DNA from: JASMHC01 sp964453855
Lineage (GTDB): Bacteria; Pseudomonadota; Alphaproteobacteria; Rhodobacterales; Rhodobacteraceae
NCBI GenBank assembly: GCA_964453855.1
Contig: CAYVRN010000003.1
Location: forward strand, 1-64,000
DNA length: 64,000 nt
Reading direction: 5' to 3'
Numbering within the stretch: position 1 is the stretch's first letter; the number at the start of each line of letters is the position of its first letter. The position numbers and the translations under genes are program-made. Under the pieces are notes generated by a model. That model was not told where the DNA came from. It saw nothing but the letters and a program-made list of their open reading frames with translations, and searched no databases. Shown in pieces: positions 33,798 through 42,911 of the stretch.

Positions 33798-34627
33798 CCG
33801 CCCAATCAGCGCTTGTTGCTGCTGTTCATTCACTAAAAGCCGCAGGTGTCGATGACCCAGCCCGTGATGCGCGAAGGTTGCTATGCCATGCCTTGGATAT
33901 AGACAGCAGTCGCTTAACGCTCGCGCTGGGTGAAGAAATGACCAAGGATGCCAAGAAGCTTTTTGGCGACTTGATAACGCGGCGCATTACACGCGAGCCG
34001 GTATCGCAGATTTTGGGGTATCGCGATTTCTATGGCCAGCGGTTTGAAGTGACACGTGATGTGCTTGATCCTCGCCCGGAGACGGAAACCTTAGTTGAAA
34101 CCGTCCTTGGGTTGGACTTTCAAACAATTTTGGATATTGGCACCGGCTCAGGCTGCATCTTGCTGTCATTACTAGCTACCCGCGTAGGGTCTACTGGTAT
34201 GGGTGTTGATGTATCACAGTCGGCGTTGACAGTTGCAAAGCGCAACGCGCAAGCTCTGGGACTTTTAGAGAGAGTAGAGTTTGCCCACTCTAATTGGTTC
34301 GAGGCGGTTGAGGGTCTGTTTGATGTAATCGTTTCTAACCCGCCTTACATCGACGAAAAAGAATGGGAAACGCTAGAACCGGAGCCCAAAGATTGGGAAC
34401 CTAAACTTGCTTTGACCCCTGGCGTGGATGGACTGGCACCCTACCGAGTGATTGCCGCAGTTGCGCCTAGGCATCTGACCAAAGATGGGTGGTTGGCGGT
34501 TGAAATCGGGTGGCGACAGGGGGATGCGGTTAAAGATATCTTCGAAGACAGCGGATTCTCGGATGTCCGTGTGATTCAGGATTTGGGTGGTCGAGATCGC
34601 GTCGTTGCTGGGTGCTTTCACGCTTAA
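33794..34627 (+). CDS. prmC: PrmC (HemK), release factor glutamine methyltransferase
   Basis: A 277-residue SAM-dependent enzyme that N5-methylates the GGQ glutamine of release factors. Landmarks are the N-terminal helical domain with VDDPARDARRLLCHAL, REPVSQILGYRDFYGQ, DVLDPRPETETLVE, the SAM loop ILDIGTGSGCILLSLL, and the glutamine-binding VIVSNPPYI. The start overlaps the prfA stop, the standard arrangement. Confidence 0.96.
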   Translation: MTAQSALVAAVHSLKAAGVDDPARDARRLLCHALDIDSSRLTLALGEEMTKDAKKLFGDLITRRITREPVSQILGYRDFYGQRFEVTRDVLDPRPETETLVETVLGLDFQTILDIGTGSGCILLSLLATRVGSTGMGVDVSQSALTVAKRNAQALGLLERVEFAHSNWFEAVEGLFDVIVSNPPYIDEKEWETLEPEPKDWEPKLALTPGVDGLAPYRVIAAVAPRHLTKDGWLAVEIGWRQGDAVKDIFEDSGFSDVRVIQDLGGRDRVVAGCFHA

Positions 34628-34662
34628 CCGTTGCAAAAAAGCCCATTTTATAGGGAATGGCC

Positions 34663-34694
34663 GTTAAAATTGGCAGGTTTGTCTGAATTTTAAC
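34663..34694. other. AT-rich inverted repeat after prmC
   Basis: GTTAAAATT (34663-34671) and AATTTTAAC (34686-34694) are perfect complements; CAG/CTG inside adds three more pairs. A 12-bp hairpin could form in mRNA 36 bases after the prmC stop. No T-run directly follows, so it is a weak terminator candidate or an operator in the 231-base gap before the DUF4167 gene. That gap otherwise shows nothing recognisable. Confidence 0.3.
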
Positions 34695-34858
34695 TTGTAC
34701 TGAATAAATCTTCATGTTTTTTGGGGCTACCTGATGCAAGCGCGCCAAATTCTTGATGCGGCATCCTGTGACTAACCACAAAACACTACGGTAATATCGT
34801 TCAGGCGCACAGCTAGAGCGGTCCTAGAAAAAGCCACAAAGGCTGGAATAATAAGCAC

Positions 34859-35419
34859 ATGAGATCTTCGAAATCCCGTTCTCGGTCGAAATCCAACCGA
34901 AATAACAATCGCTCGGTCGGTAATGTCATTAATCGCGTTTTCGATAGCTCAGGTCCTGAGGGCAAAGTGCGTGGCACCCCTCAGCAGATCATTGAAAAAT
35001 ACAATCAGCTCGCCCGTGATGCTCAGTTGGGCAACGATCGTGTGGCGACTGAAAACTTCCAACAGCACGCTGAACATTACCTGAGACTTCTGAGCGAAGC
35101 TCAGAAAGAAATGGAAGCCCGCCGCGAGCAGCAAGAAAAAGAAAACCGGGAACGTCAGGCTGAGCGCGATCGCGAACGTGGGCAACGCCAAGACAGGGAG
35201 CAAGTCGAGGCCACAGAGCATCCGCAAGTGGCGTATATTGACCCAGCCGAACAGGATCAGCCCGAGATCATTTCCGACGAGACATCTGAAAACAGCGGTT
35301 TGGTCGAGACGCCTGAAGAGGCACCCAAACCGAAGCGCGCTCGCAAACCTGCAAAACCACGTGCTAAAAAAGTGGTGGATGCTCCGGCGGAAGCGGCCGA
35401 AAAATCGGTAGCGGAGTAA
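34859..35419 (+). CDS. DUF4167 domain protein, highly charged
   Basis: A 186-residue protein. The basic start SKSRSRSKSNRNNNRSVGN leads into the DUF4167 core NRVFDSSGPEGKVRGTPQQI and KYNQLARDAQLGNDRVATEN, followed by a long Arg/Glu-rich helix (about residues 75-120), a low-complexity acidic stretch, and a Lys/Pro/Ala-rich basic tail. Core and tails suggest RNA or DNA binding. The family is widespread in alphaproteobacteria, commonly near prfA-prmC, and has no established function that I know of. Confidence 0.85.
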   Translation: MRSSKSRSRSKSNRNNNRSVGNVINRVFDSSGPEGKVRGTPQQIIEKYNQLARDAQLGNDRVATENFQQHAEHYLRLLSEAQKEMEARREQQEKENRERQAERDRERGQRQDREQVEATEHPQVAYIDPAEQDQPEIISDETSENSGLVETPEEAPKPKRARKPAKPRAKKVVDAPAEAAEKSVAE

Positions 35420-35423
35420 TAGT

Positions 35424-36266
35424 TTAGGCGCGGGCCACTTCCCGCGCCAAAGCGCAAAAACCTTCTACCGAGATTTGCTCTGCACGATCTGTTGGCTTCA
35501 GGCCTGCTGCCATAAGACGGTCTTCTATGTCTGGAGCCACTGATTTTAGAGACGCCCTCAGCATTTTCCGCCTTTGGTTAAAAGCAGCGGCCACAACCCG
35601 CGAGAGAACCTCAGCGTTCGCTTCAAAGCGGGGTTCTTTTAGAGCGGTCAAATGCACGACGGCTGAGGAAACCTTGGGCTGTGGCGAAAACGCCTCTGGT
35701 GGAAGGTTGATCACGATCTTAGCATCACTGCGCCATTGGGCTAAAACGGCAAGCCTGCCATAGGCTTTGTTACCCGGGGTCGCAACAATCCGCTCGGCGA
35801 CCTCCTTTTGGAACATAAGTGTTAAGGACTGCCAGAATGGCGGCCAGACTTTTGGGGTAAGCCAACGGACCAACAGTTCGGTCCCGACGTTATAGGGCAA
35901 ATTAGCTGCAACCCTGATTGGGGGGGTGAGATGGGCCAACGCGTCGATTTCAAGGGCATCTCCCAAGAGAACTTCAAGCTTGTTTGGGTAAGCCTCGGAA
36001 ATCTCCTGCAGGGCAGGAATGCACCGGTCATCTTTTTCAATAGCCAAAACCCTACGCGCACCTTCCGCAAGAAGTCCGCGCGTTAAGCCACCTGGACCGG
36101 GCCCAATTTCAAGGACATCGCATATTGAAAGATCACCTGCCTGCCGCGCAATTTTTGCCGTTAAATTCAAGTCGAGCAGAAAATTTTGACCCAAAGACTT
36201 CCGCGCGGACAATTCGTATTTCGAAATGACCTCTCGTAAAGGGGGAAGGGCGTCTATTGCTGACAT
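35424..36266 (-). CDS. rsmA: RsmA (KsgA), 16S rRNA dimethyladenosine transferase
   Basis: A 280-residue SAM enzyme that dimethylates A1518 and A1519 near the 3' end of 16S rRNA, a late 30S checkpoint. Motifs are SARKSLGQNFLLDLNLTAK, VLEIGPGPGGLTRGLL, AIEKDDRC, the catalytic RVAANLPYNVGTELL, and a late NQRRKMLRASL. It overlaps the end of pdxA by 13 bases, the tail of the conserved lptF-lptG-lptD-surA-pdxA-rsmA operon. Confidence 0.96.
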   Translation of the reverse strand: MSAIDALPPLREVISKYELSARKSLGQNFLLDLNLTAKIARQAGDLSICDVLEIGPGPGGLTRGLLAEGARRVLAIEKDDRCIPALQEISEAYPNKLEVLLGDALEIDALAHLTPPIRVAANLPYNVGTELLVRWLTPKVWPPFWQSLTLMFQKEVAERIVATPGNKAYGRLAVLAQWRSDAKIVINLPPEAFSPQPKVSSAVVHLTALKEPRFEANAEVLSRVVAAAFNQRRKMLRASLKSVAPDIEDRLMAAGLKPTDRAEQISVEGFCALAREVARA

Positions 36267-37231
36267 CTTTGAGCTCCAAGTGTTGACGCCATGCGCAATG
36301 CTTCGATGAGCGATTGTGGATTAGCCTTGCCAGTTCCGGCTATGTCAAAAGCCGTTCCATGATCGGGTGACGTTCGGACGAATGGAAGACCCAGCGTCAC
36401 ATTTACTCCGCGATCGAAGTCGAGCGTTTTAATCGGAATTAGAGCCTGATCATGATACATACATATGGCCGCATCATACGTTGCGCGTGCACGAGCATGA
36501 AACATCGTATCTGCGGGCAGAGGGCCCGTTAGATGCATGCCGTCCATGGTCAGGCGTTCGATTAGAGGGCGAATAAGCGCGTCATCCTCAAGACCCATGG
36601 CGCCACCTTCACCTGCATGAGGGTTCAGTCCGGCAATCGCAACACGCGGTTTCTGGATTCCGAAATCACGGACCAGTGCTTCGCGTGTTACGCGAATGCA
36701 AGTCTCTAACAAGTCTTCGGTCAGGCGGTTAGGAACTTCACTAATAGGAATATGAATCGTCGCCGGAACAACCCGGAGCTTGTCGCTTGCAAGCATCATG
36801 ACCACATCGCAGTTTCCTCCCAAAGCGGCCAGAAATTCCGTGTGGCCGGGATATTGAAATGCAGCTCCGTCCTTCAAAGCCTTTTTGTTAATTGGATTGG
36901 TGCAAACCGAGCTTGCTTGTCCACTTTTTGCAAATTCGACGGCCATTTCGATTGACCGGATGACGCCTAATGCATGTTTGGGATTGGCACGACCCGGAGT
37001 ATTAGGGCCATTAAATTGCATAGGCAAAACCGGCAGTGCTGTTTTACATATAGCGCGGGCTTGATCCGGATTTGCGATCACTTGATGTGGGACTTGCCCG
37101 GGAAGATGGGATGGATCACCAATCGAAAAGAAGGAAATCTCATCTCGCAGCTCTCTCCAAGCTTTTTCCGTGATTTCTGGTCCAACGCCCGCAGGTTCAC
37201 CGCATGTTAACGCCACTGGCGGGATCGTCAT
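36254..37231 (-). CDS. pdxA: PdxA, 4-hydroxythreonine-4-phosphate dehydrogenase
   Basis: A 325-residue enzyme of pyridoxal phosphate synthesis, oxidising 4-phosphohydroxythreonine with NAD. Signatures are VALTCGEPAGVGPEI at the N-terminus, TNPINKKALKDGAAFQYPGH, IAGLNPHAGEGGAMGLED and MYHDQALIPIKTLDF, which carry the metal-binding His and Asp residues. It overlaps surA by four bases (ATGA) and rsmA by 13, so it is tightly coupled in the operon. Confidence 0.95.
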   Translation of the reverse strand: MTIPPVALTCGEPAGVGPEITEKAWRELRDEISFFSIGDPSHLPGQVPHQVIANPDQARAICKTALPVLPMQFNGPNTPGRANPKHALGVIRSIEMAVEFAKSGQASSVCTNPINKKALKDGAAFQYPGHTEFLAALGGNCDVVMMLASDKLRVVPATIHIPISEVPNRLTEDLLETCIRVTREALVRDFGIQKPRVAIAGLNPHAGEGGAMGLEDDALIRPLIERLTMDGMHLTGPLPADTMFHARARATYDAAICMYHDQALIPIKTLDFDRGVNVTLGLPFVRTSPDHGTAFDIAGTGKANPQSLIEALRMASTLGAQRCQQ

Positions 37232-38433
37232 GGATAGATGATCCTCGCAGAGGCCTTCATCGATTCAAGTAACGAATTGGCGCGTGCGTTCAGCTTTTCG
37301 TTTTGTATACGGGTTCGAACCTCATCTCTGGAAACCGACTGGTTCGCGGTAGAAGTGCGGCTACACAGCATAACCAGTGATTTCTGGGCGCTGCCATCTG
37401 CAGTTATTCTTGTCTCGATCAAGCTTTCACCGGCGTCCAATCTCGCCAACCACAAAGCGTCGCTGTTTGGAATGTCGCTTGGTGGACGTGACATAATTGA
37501 AAGCGTCGCATTGTTCAGATTTTGCGAGAGGCCGTAAAGATCGTCGCAGCGAATTGCTCGGTCAGCAATATCGACGAGCTCTGCGGTGACCCCTTCGGTG
37601 TCCGCCACGCTTAACAAAGCATATTCAACGCTGGAATATCTGGCGCTGGTCGGCGCAGATTCGTTTAGACCGCGCATTTGGAAAATTGCAATAGCGTTGG
37701 GTAGTTCCAAAGGCTCGCTTACTTGGCCGTTTTCAAGCGGCAAGAGCACGGGGCGCAATGCCGGTGGCAGATTGGAAAGTGCAATCCAATCTAGCTTACC
37801 ACCATCGGATCGGCTTCCGGCGACCGAAAACTGACGTGCTGCATCAGAGAATTCATCAAAAGAACGGATTTTCGCGATATCCGCCGCGAGCTTTCTGATT
37901 TCTTCTTCCTGACCCTCTATAAGGGGTAGAACGATTTCCGAAATCAGAATTTGAAGATTTGTGTTTTCCGAAGTTGCAGACAGAGCAGCGTCAATCTCGG
38001 ACTCTGAAACGCCGACGGACCCAGCGTAGCGCTGGCGCATCAACGTTTGCCAAACGAGATTGGTCGTCAGGAAATCCCGTAATGTTTCTGTAGCAACACC
38101 TTTACCTGCAAGCATTGAAAGTACGCCGTCCAACGACTGCCCATTTCGAGCGGCGAAATCTTCAAATGCTTTAGATATCTGTTCATCGGTTGTAACGAGC
38201 CCTGCTTCGGCTGCAGATGCAACCTTAAGGCGGTCACCAATCAATCCGTCTTGGGCCTGTTGCGCTAAGTCGCCTCGTACGCCTAGCGCATCCATCAGGC
38301 GCCGTCTTTGATCAAGTTCATATTTTGTGATGATCTGATCATTCACGATGATGACAGGATCAAACAACCCTTGCGCGGAGGCGGGCTGCGCGAGTTGAAT
38401 AATGGCAAGAAAGATGAAGCCTAGTAGTCGCAT
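37228..38433 (-). CDS. surA: SurA-like periplasmic peptidyl-prolyl isomerase / chaperone
   Basis: A 401-residue secreted chaperone for outer-membrane proteins. A signal peptide (LGFIFLAIIQLAQPASAQG) is followed by the SurA N-terminal domain with VIIVNDQIITKYELDQRRRL. A parvulin domain (about residues 165-265) has FSVAGSRSDGGKLDWIALSN, and a C-terminal helix-rich part completes the fold. Only one clear parvulin domain is seen, as in many alphaproteobacteria. It sits directly after lptD, whose product is a known SurA client. Confidence 0.88.
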   Translation of the reverse strand: MRLLGFIFLAIIQLAQPASAQGLFDPVIIVNDQIITKYELDQRRRLMDALGVRGDLAQQAQDGLIGDRLKVASAAEAGLVTTDEQISKAFEDFAARNGQSLDGVLSMLAGKGVATETLRDFLTTNLVWQTLMRQRYAGSVGVSESEIDAALSATSENTNLQILISEIVLPLIEGQEEEIRKLAADIAKIRSFDEFSDAARQFSVAGSRSDGGKLDWIALSNLPPALRPVLLPLENGQVSEPLELPNAIAIFQMRGLNESAPTSARYSSVEYALLSVADTEGVTAELVDIADRAIRCDDLYGLSQNLNNATLSIMSRPPSDIPNSDALWLARLDAGESLIETRITADGSAQKSLVMLCSRTSTANQSVSRDEVRTRIQNEKLNARANSLLESMKASARIIYP

Positions 38434-38447
38434 TACGAAGATCCTTC

Positions 38448-40568
38448 CTAACTACCACATGTGCGTATGATATCAGAGCCGCTTCGTCCAGCACCGAAAC
38501 CGCGCAACCCGATTCTGAAATCATAATCGGTGCTGGGATCAACTGTAGAAGAGACTGTAAACCGACGCGAGGCAGACAAGAGCATGTCGATACACTCGTT
38601 TCCGTATTCAAGCCCAACGCCTGCGCGGACAACGCGTTCTGCGGCAAGGTCGTACTGCCAGTCAAACAGCCCTGACCAGTTGCGGTTGAGGTCAATCTTG
38701 GTGGAGAGATTGATCTCGGAAAGAACCTCACTTCGACCTTCGTCCAGATCGGTGTTCAACCAAAGATGTGTAGCGGTAACGTCGATCCAATCGTTATCCC
38801 AAGTCAGTCGATTTTCAGCTTTGCTAAAGGAAAAGTTTTCATCGAATATCCCGCGAGACAACAATTGAACCCCGTTCGGCGTCAAAAGTTGACCGGCGAT
38901 CAACCAGTCTGATTTTGTCCCCATTAGACCGCTGGTGCGGCTAAGGTCAGAGTCAGCTTGCTGCCTAACTACTTGTCCACATTGCAGCGTGGTCTTTACG
39001 CCATTGTTCTGAAGCATGCTCCACCGTGTCCCGTAGGCAAGCCGAACGCCTTCTTCGACACGGTCAGCTGCTGGAAAGCGCGAGAAATCCAAAAGGTTTG
39101 CTTCGTCGAATTCTACGCGGGTGCTTTCCTCGTTCGTTAGTTGGGTTGCGGTCTCCGACCAAGCTATCTGCGCCACGGGTTCAAGAATAAAACGTGCATT
39201 TTCAGTGGTTTTTCCAAGTGGCCAGCGCATGCTAGCATAGGCCGCAGGAGTGGCATTGATAACCCGTTGATCCACGGTATTATCTTGGGCAATCGCTGAT
39301 GCACCAATTTCAAACTGTGCGTGCAGGTCAGTAAGAAAACCGTTTTCGTATACATCACTGCGTACCCATTCGGCGTTTGCTCGCGTTCTTGAAACATCGC
39401 GCCCATTTACGTTTTCGTTCGAATAACGATAGTGTGCGTGTGCTTCAGCATTCAAGCGAAGTTCGCCGCCCCAAAAGGCATTTGGAAGACGTTTTTGGTA
39501 GGTTGTTTCGAGTAAAACAGTTGGTTGCGTCGCATTTTTTTCGGTTTCACGGAGTGTTTGAAAATGGATGAAGTCGCCGTGGATCATCAAATTTCGCTCA
39601 ACGCGGGCTGCAGAGATTGCCGAGTCTAATCGGTCTTTCCCCGAATATCCGTAATCCAAAAGGTAAGAGGTGTCGGATGTGGCTTCAACATCATAAGATA
39701 AGCGATATCCTAAAGGTAAGGATGTGCTGCCATTGGCAAAAACATAGTACCGAGTGGCTCCAGGGGAAAGTGCGTCTCGGCTGAACGCCCCTTGTACAAA
39801 TAGATTACCTTCGACAAATTTTTGCCGGTGCGTGTATTCTAAGGTCGTTGTTTCGGCAGAAAGATATGGAGTGATCGTCACATCTCGATGATCTCCCAAA
39901 GTCAGGAAGTAAGGCACCTTTATTCCAATACCGAGCAATGTGTTACTGCGACCCGAGGGCACAAGAAAACCGTTGCTGCGCTTTAGAGTGGGGTCAGGCA
40001 TCCGTAGTCGTGGCACAACAGCGACGGGCATATCCAGAACAAGAAATTGGGCCTCCGAGAAATATAGCTGCCGCGTTTCGGCATCATGGACCACTTCCTT
40101 CGCGCGGATTTGCCAGATCGGAGGGGAGTCATCTCCGCAAATGTTGCACGACGTTGCGGCTACTTTATAAAGCTGCGTGTATCGCCCCTCGCTTCGACTG
40201 AGCTCAACCGCAGCAAGTTGCAGTTGTTTTTCCAACACCAAACGCGCGCCGCTCATTACCCCTTCAAGCAGCTCTGGATCAAGTTCGGCAGCTTCTGCTT
40301 GAAACTCGGTACCTGTTTGCTGATCGAAAAGAAATATGGGGCCGGTAATAACAAGCGTGTCACTGGTCTGAGAATAAACAACTTTGGTAGCCGTAAACTT
40401 CAGGTCCGTGTGAAAAGCCTCGACATTTCCGTCGGCCACAAGATTGCCGTTCGCATCAAGGTACATTTGATCGGCAATTAGAACGGCTGTCTGTGCCGAA
40501 ACACCTGAAGCCGAAAAAACCAGAAGAGTGGCTACAAGGATCGTTAGTAAATTGCGAAGGACAGTCAT
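38448..40568 (-). CDS. lptD: LptD, LPS-assembly outer membrane protein
   Basis: A 706-residue outer-membrane protein that inserts LPS into the outer leaflet with LptE. A signal peptide (about residues 1-25, ending GVSAQ) precedes an OstA/LptA-like N-terminal domain with NLVADGNVEAFHTDLKFTA. The pair of Cys in TSCNICGDD and the later CGQ and NECID Cys are candidates for the disulfides needed for LptD maturation. The rest is beta-barrel, with the RSNGFLVPS motif. The ATG at 40568, with GGAGGA upstream, overlaps the lptG stop; the ORF start at 40640 is too long. Confidence 0.93.
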   Translation of the reverse strand: MTVLRNLLTILVATLLVFSASGVSAQTAVLIADQMYLDANGNLVADGNVEAFHTDLKFTATKVVYSQTSDTLVITGPIFLFDQQTGTEFQAEAAELDPELLEGVMSGARLVLEKQLQLAAVELSRSEGRYTQLYKVAATSCNICGDDSPPIWQIRAKEVVHDAETRQLYFSEAQFLVLDMPVAVVPRLRMPDPTLKRSNGFLVPSGRSNTLLGIGIKVPYFLTLGDHRDVTITPYLSAETTTLEYTHRQKFVEGNLFVQGAFSRDALSPGATRYYVFANGSTSLPLGYRLSYDVEATSDTSYLLDYGYSGKDRLDSAISAARVERNLMIHGDFIHFQTLRETEKNATQPTVLLETTYQKRLPNAFWGGELRLNAEAHAHYRYSNENVNGRDVSRTRANAEWVRSDVYENGFLTDLHAQFEIGASAIAQDNTVDQRVINATPAAYASMRWPLGKTTENARFILEPVAQIAWSETATQLTNEESTRVEFDEANLLDFSRFPAADRVEEGVRLAYGTRWSMLQNNGVKTTLQCGQVVRQQADSDLSRTSGLMGTKSDWLIAGQLLTPNGVQLLSRGIFDENFSFSKAENRLTWDNDWIDVTATHLWLNTDLDEGRSEVLSEINLSTKIDLNRNWSGLFDWQYDLAAERVVRAGVGLEYGNECIDMLLSASRRFTVSSTVDPSTDYDFRIGLRGFGAGRSGSDIIRTCGS

Positions 40569-41662
40569 CCGTCCTCCATGTGTAAAATGATCCCCAAAGA
40601 CAACAGGATACCCGCAACCGGCGGGGTCCAAGCAGCCCAAAAAATTGGGATTTGCCCGTTGTCCCCCAGAATTTGCGCAAAATTTCGGATAAAATAAAGT
40701 CCGAAGGCAAGCAGAACTGCAAATAAGACCATCAGGCCTGTTTGTCCGAAACGGCTATGGCGCATTGTAAAGCCGGCTCCGATCAGAACCATTGTCGCAA
40801 GAAATAAGGGTCTTGCAAGTTCCATTTGAAACCAAACCTGATGACGGCGTGCGGAAAAGCCCGCATCTTCCAATGCTCGAATGTGCGCGGGTAGATCCCA
40901 CAAGGATATCAAGCTGGGTTCTCCTAGTCGTTCGGATAGGCTTTCGCGGGTTAGCGAAGACGGAACTCTAAGCGACTGGAAGCTGGAAGCATTCAGCTCA
41001 GGATTTACGCCCGAGACAAGCGGCCACGCTTTTGCATTCGATAATTGCCAATAGCCGTTCTCCAGACGTGCACTGGCAGCTTCCACTCGTCGGATGGGTC
41101 CTCCGCCTTGCGCGAAAGTAATAAAGGAGACGCGATAGAGCTCAGAACCGTCCGAGTTAGCCCCTTCTGCGCGAATGACGGTTTGTCCAGTGGGGCTACC
41201 TTGGCGCAACCAAAGCCCTTCCTTTGAAATCGAGAATACGTTGATCTCGCCAGTTCGATAGCTGGAAATCAGCGTTTCGTGACGATGGGTGGACGCTGCG
41301 ACGATTGGGTTCAAAATCGTTATTATTCCAACTCCAAGAATTAGCATTGCAATAAAGGGGGCCCATATTGCGCTTAGGGCCGATCGACCAACAGAACGCG
41401 TAACCACTAGTTCCGAGCTTCGAGAGAGGTTTAGGAAAAGGGCCAACGCTGCGAGTACAGCGATAAGAGGCATGATAATATACATGCTTTTGGGAGAGGT
41501 CAGTAGCGTAAGGCCGACAGCTTCGGACAGTGAGACTGTGCCTGGCTCGAAACGTTGGGCTTCCTCAATTAGATCAATTAATCCTAAAAGGAAGAAGAAT
41601 CCTAAGGTTAGCCCAGAAAAGTATAAGAGGAATTTGCGGGCAAAATAGAAATGTAACTTCAT
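40565..41662 (-). CDS. lptG: LptG, LPS export ABC transporter permease
   Basis: A 365-residue inner-membrane permease of the LptB2FGC transporter. It has two N-terminal spans (LYFSGLTLGFFFLLGLIDL), a periplasmic jellyroll domain (about residues 130-260) and four further spans to the C-terminus. The segment VGLTLLTSPKSMYIIMPLIAVLA is typical of YjgP/YjgQ proteins. It overlaps lptD and lptF by four bases each. Confidence 0.94.
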   Translation of the reverse strand: MKLHFYFARKFLLYFSGLTLGFFFLLGLIDLIEEAQRFEPGTVSLSEAVGLTLLTSPKSMYIIMPLIAVLAALALFLNLSRSSELVVTRSVGRSALSAIWAPFIAMLILGVGIITILNPIVAASTHRHETLISSYRTGEINVFSISKEGLWLRQGSPTGQTVIRAEGANSDGSELYRVSFITFAQGGGPIRRVEAASARLENGYWQLSNAKAWPLVSGVNPELNASSFQSLRVPSSLTRESLSERLGEPSLISLWDLPAHIRALEDAGFSARRHQVWFQMELARPLFLATMVLIGAGFTMRHSRFGQTGLMVLFAVLLAFGLYFIRNFAQILGDNGQIPIFWAAWTPPVAGILLSLGIILHMEDG

Positions 41663-42780
41663 GCTTCCCTCCGAATGCGAGAGCGGAGCCGGAAGTTATC
41701 AGCGGTTACCGTTTGTTGTACGATATAAACGATAAGCCCTGCTAATGGCGACAAATACATCATCCACCAATTTGCCGGATCAGCACGCACGGGATCAGAA
41801 GACGCGCTTTCGATAAATTTAAGGGCGATCAACATAAACAGCCCGATCACAATATACCTTCCAGGGCCGAAACGGCTAAAACTACCTTGAAGCATTGTGC
41901 TACAGGTGACCAATGCAATGACCCAGCAAAATAGAGCCTGTGCAAACCGCCCATGTGCTTGCTCCATGATGCGGCCAAGCGAGGCGTTGGATTTTTCGTG
42001 TGCGGTCACCGTTTTTAAAAGCAGGTCTGATGTCGACATATGTGCGATGTTGGGGCGGGACGAACCAACACTGCCGATCATGCCGCCAACGTCATAGGTA
42101 AAGTCTCTGAAATTCGTTACGGATAAACGGCCGTCGGCGCTCAGAGATTGGGCCATACCGTCAATCATCACCAGTTTTGTTCCAATTTCTTCTTTGACTA
42201 GAAAGGCCTCTGATGCGGTAAACACAGTGCTGCCTGCAGGCGTCCGATGATCCGATAGAAAGACGTCTTCAAGGATGCCCTCGGGCGTAATTTCTCGAAT
42301 GTAAAAGGTGATCCCGCGCGTTGGATGCAAAAAGGTTCCATCCGTCAAAAGCTTGGCCGTTACACTTTGAGAGATTTCCTGTGTGCGAATTTGCAGCAGC
42401 TCCATCGACCTAGGAACCAGAAAATGGGTCAGCGCGGACATGATCAGGGCCACAATAAACCCAAAGACTAAGAAAGGTCGTGCCAAGCGCCAGGGTGAGA
42501 ATCCTGTGGTCTGCAATACCACCATTTCACTTTCCGTGATCAGTCTATTGCAGACGTAAGCGACCGCCGAAAACTCGGCCAATGGCAAAGCAGTTCTAAT
42601 GACGTTCGGAAGCGAAAGTATCGAAAACTCAAGAAAAACAAGAGCTGTGTGCCCGCTGCCGATCAATGTGTCGAATAGCACCACTGCACGGTTGATCCAG
42701 TAGATCGAAACCAGCACCAACGAGAAAAACCCGAAGAGCACCAAAAGTTGTGCAAGTATATATCTATCTGATCTGCCCAA
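41659..42780 (-). CDS. lptF: LptF, LPS export ABC transporter permease
   Basis: A 373-residue partner of LptG with the same layout: two N-terminal spans, a periplasmic domain and C-terminal spans. LSLPNVIRTALPLAEFSAVAY and ESEMVVLQTTGFSPWRLARP are the coupling-helix segment typical of LptF. It is the first gene of the operon. The 131-base gap to pepA is a divergent promoter region without any clear symmetry. Confidence 0.94.
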   Translation of the reverse strand: MGRSDRYILAQLLVLFGFFSLVLVSIYWINRAVVLFDTLIGSGHTALVFLEFSILSLPNVIRTALPLAEFSAVAYVCNRLITESEMVVLQTTGFSPWRLARPFLVFGFIVALIMSALTHFLVPRSMELLQIRTQEISQSVTAKLLTDGTFLHPTRGITFYIREITPEGILEDVFLSDHRTPAGSTVFTASEAFLVKEEIGTKLVMIDGMAQSLSADGRLSVTNFRDFTYDVGGMIGSVGSSRPNIAHMSTSDLLLKTVTAHEKSNASLGRIMEQAHGRFAQALFCWVIALVTCSTMLQGSFSRFGPGRYIVIGLFMLIALKFIESASSDPVRADPANWWMMYLSPLAGLIVYIVQQTVTADNFRLRSRIRREA

Positions 42781-42911
42781 AAGCCTCGTTCCGAAAAGGG
42801 CTTCGTTTCAAACAATTTAGACCAAACATTGGCTGGGGAAAACTGCTATCTGGCTAATTTGTGGTTGTCAGGCTAGGACTCGCTTAATGGCAAATATCAG
42901 GAGCGCGTATC

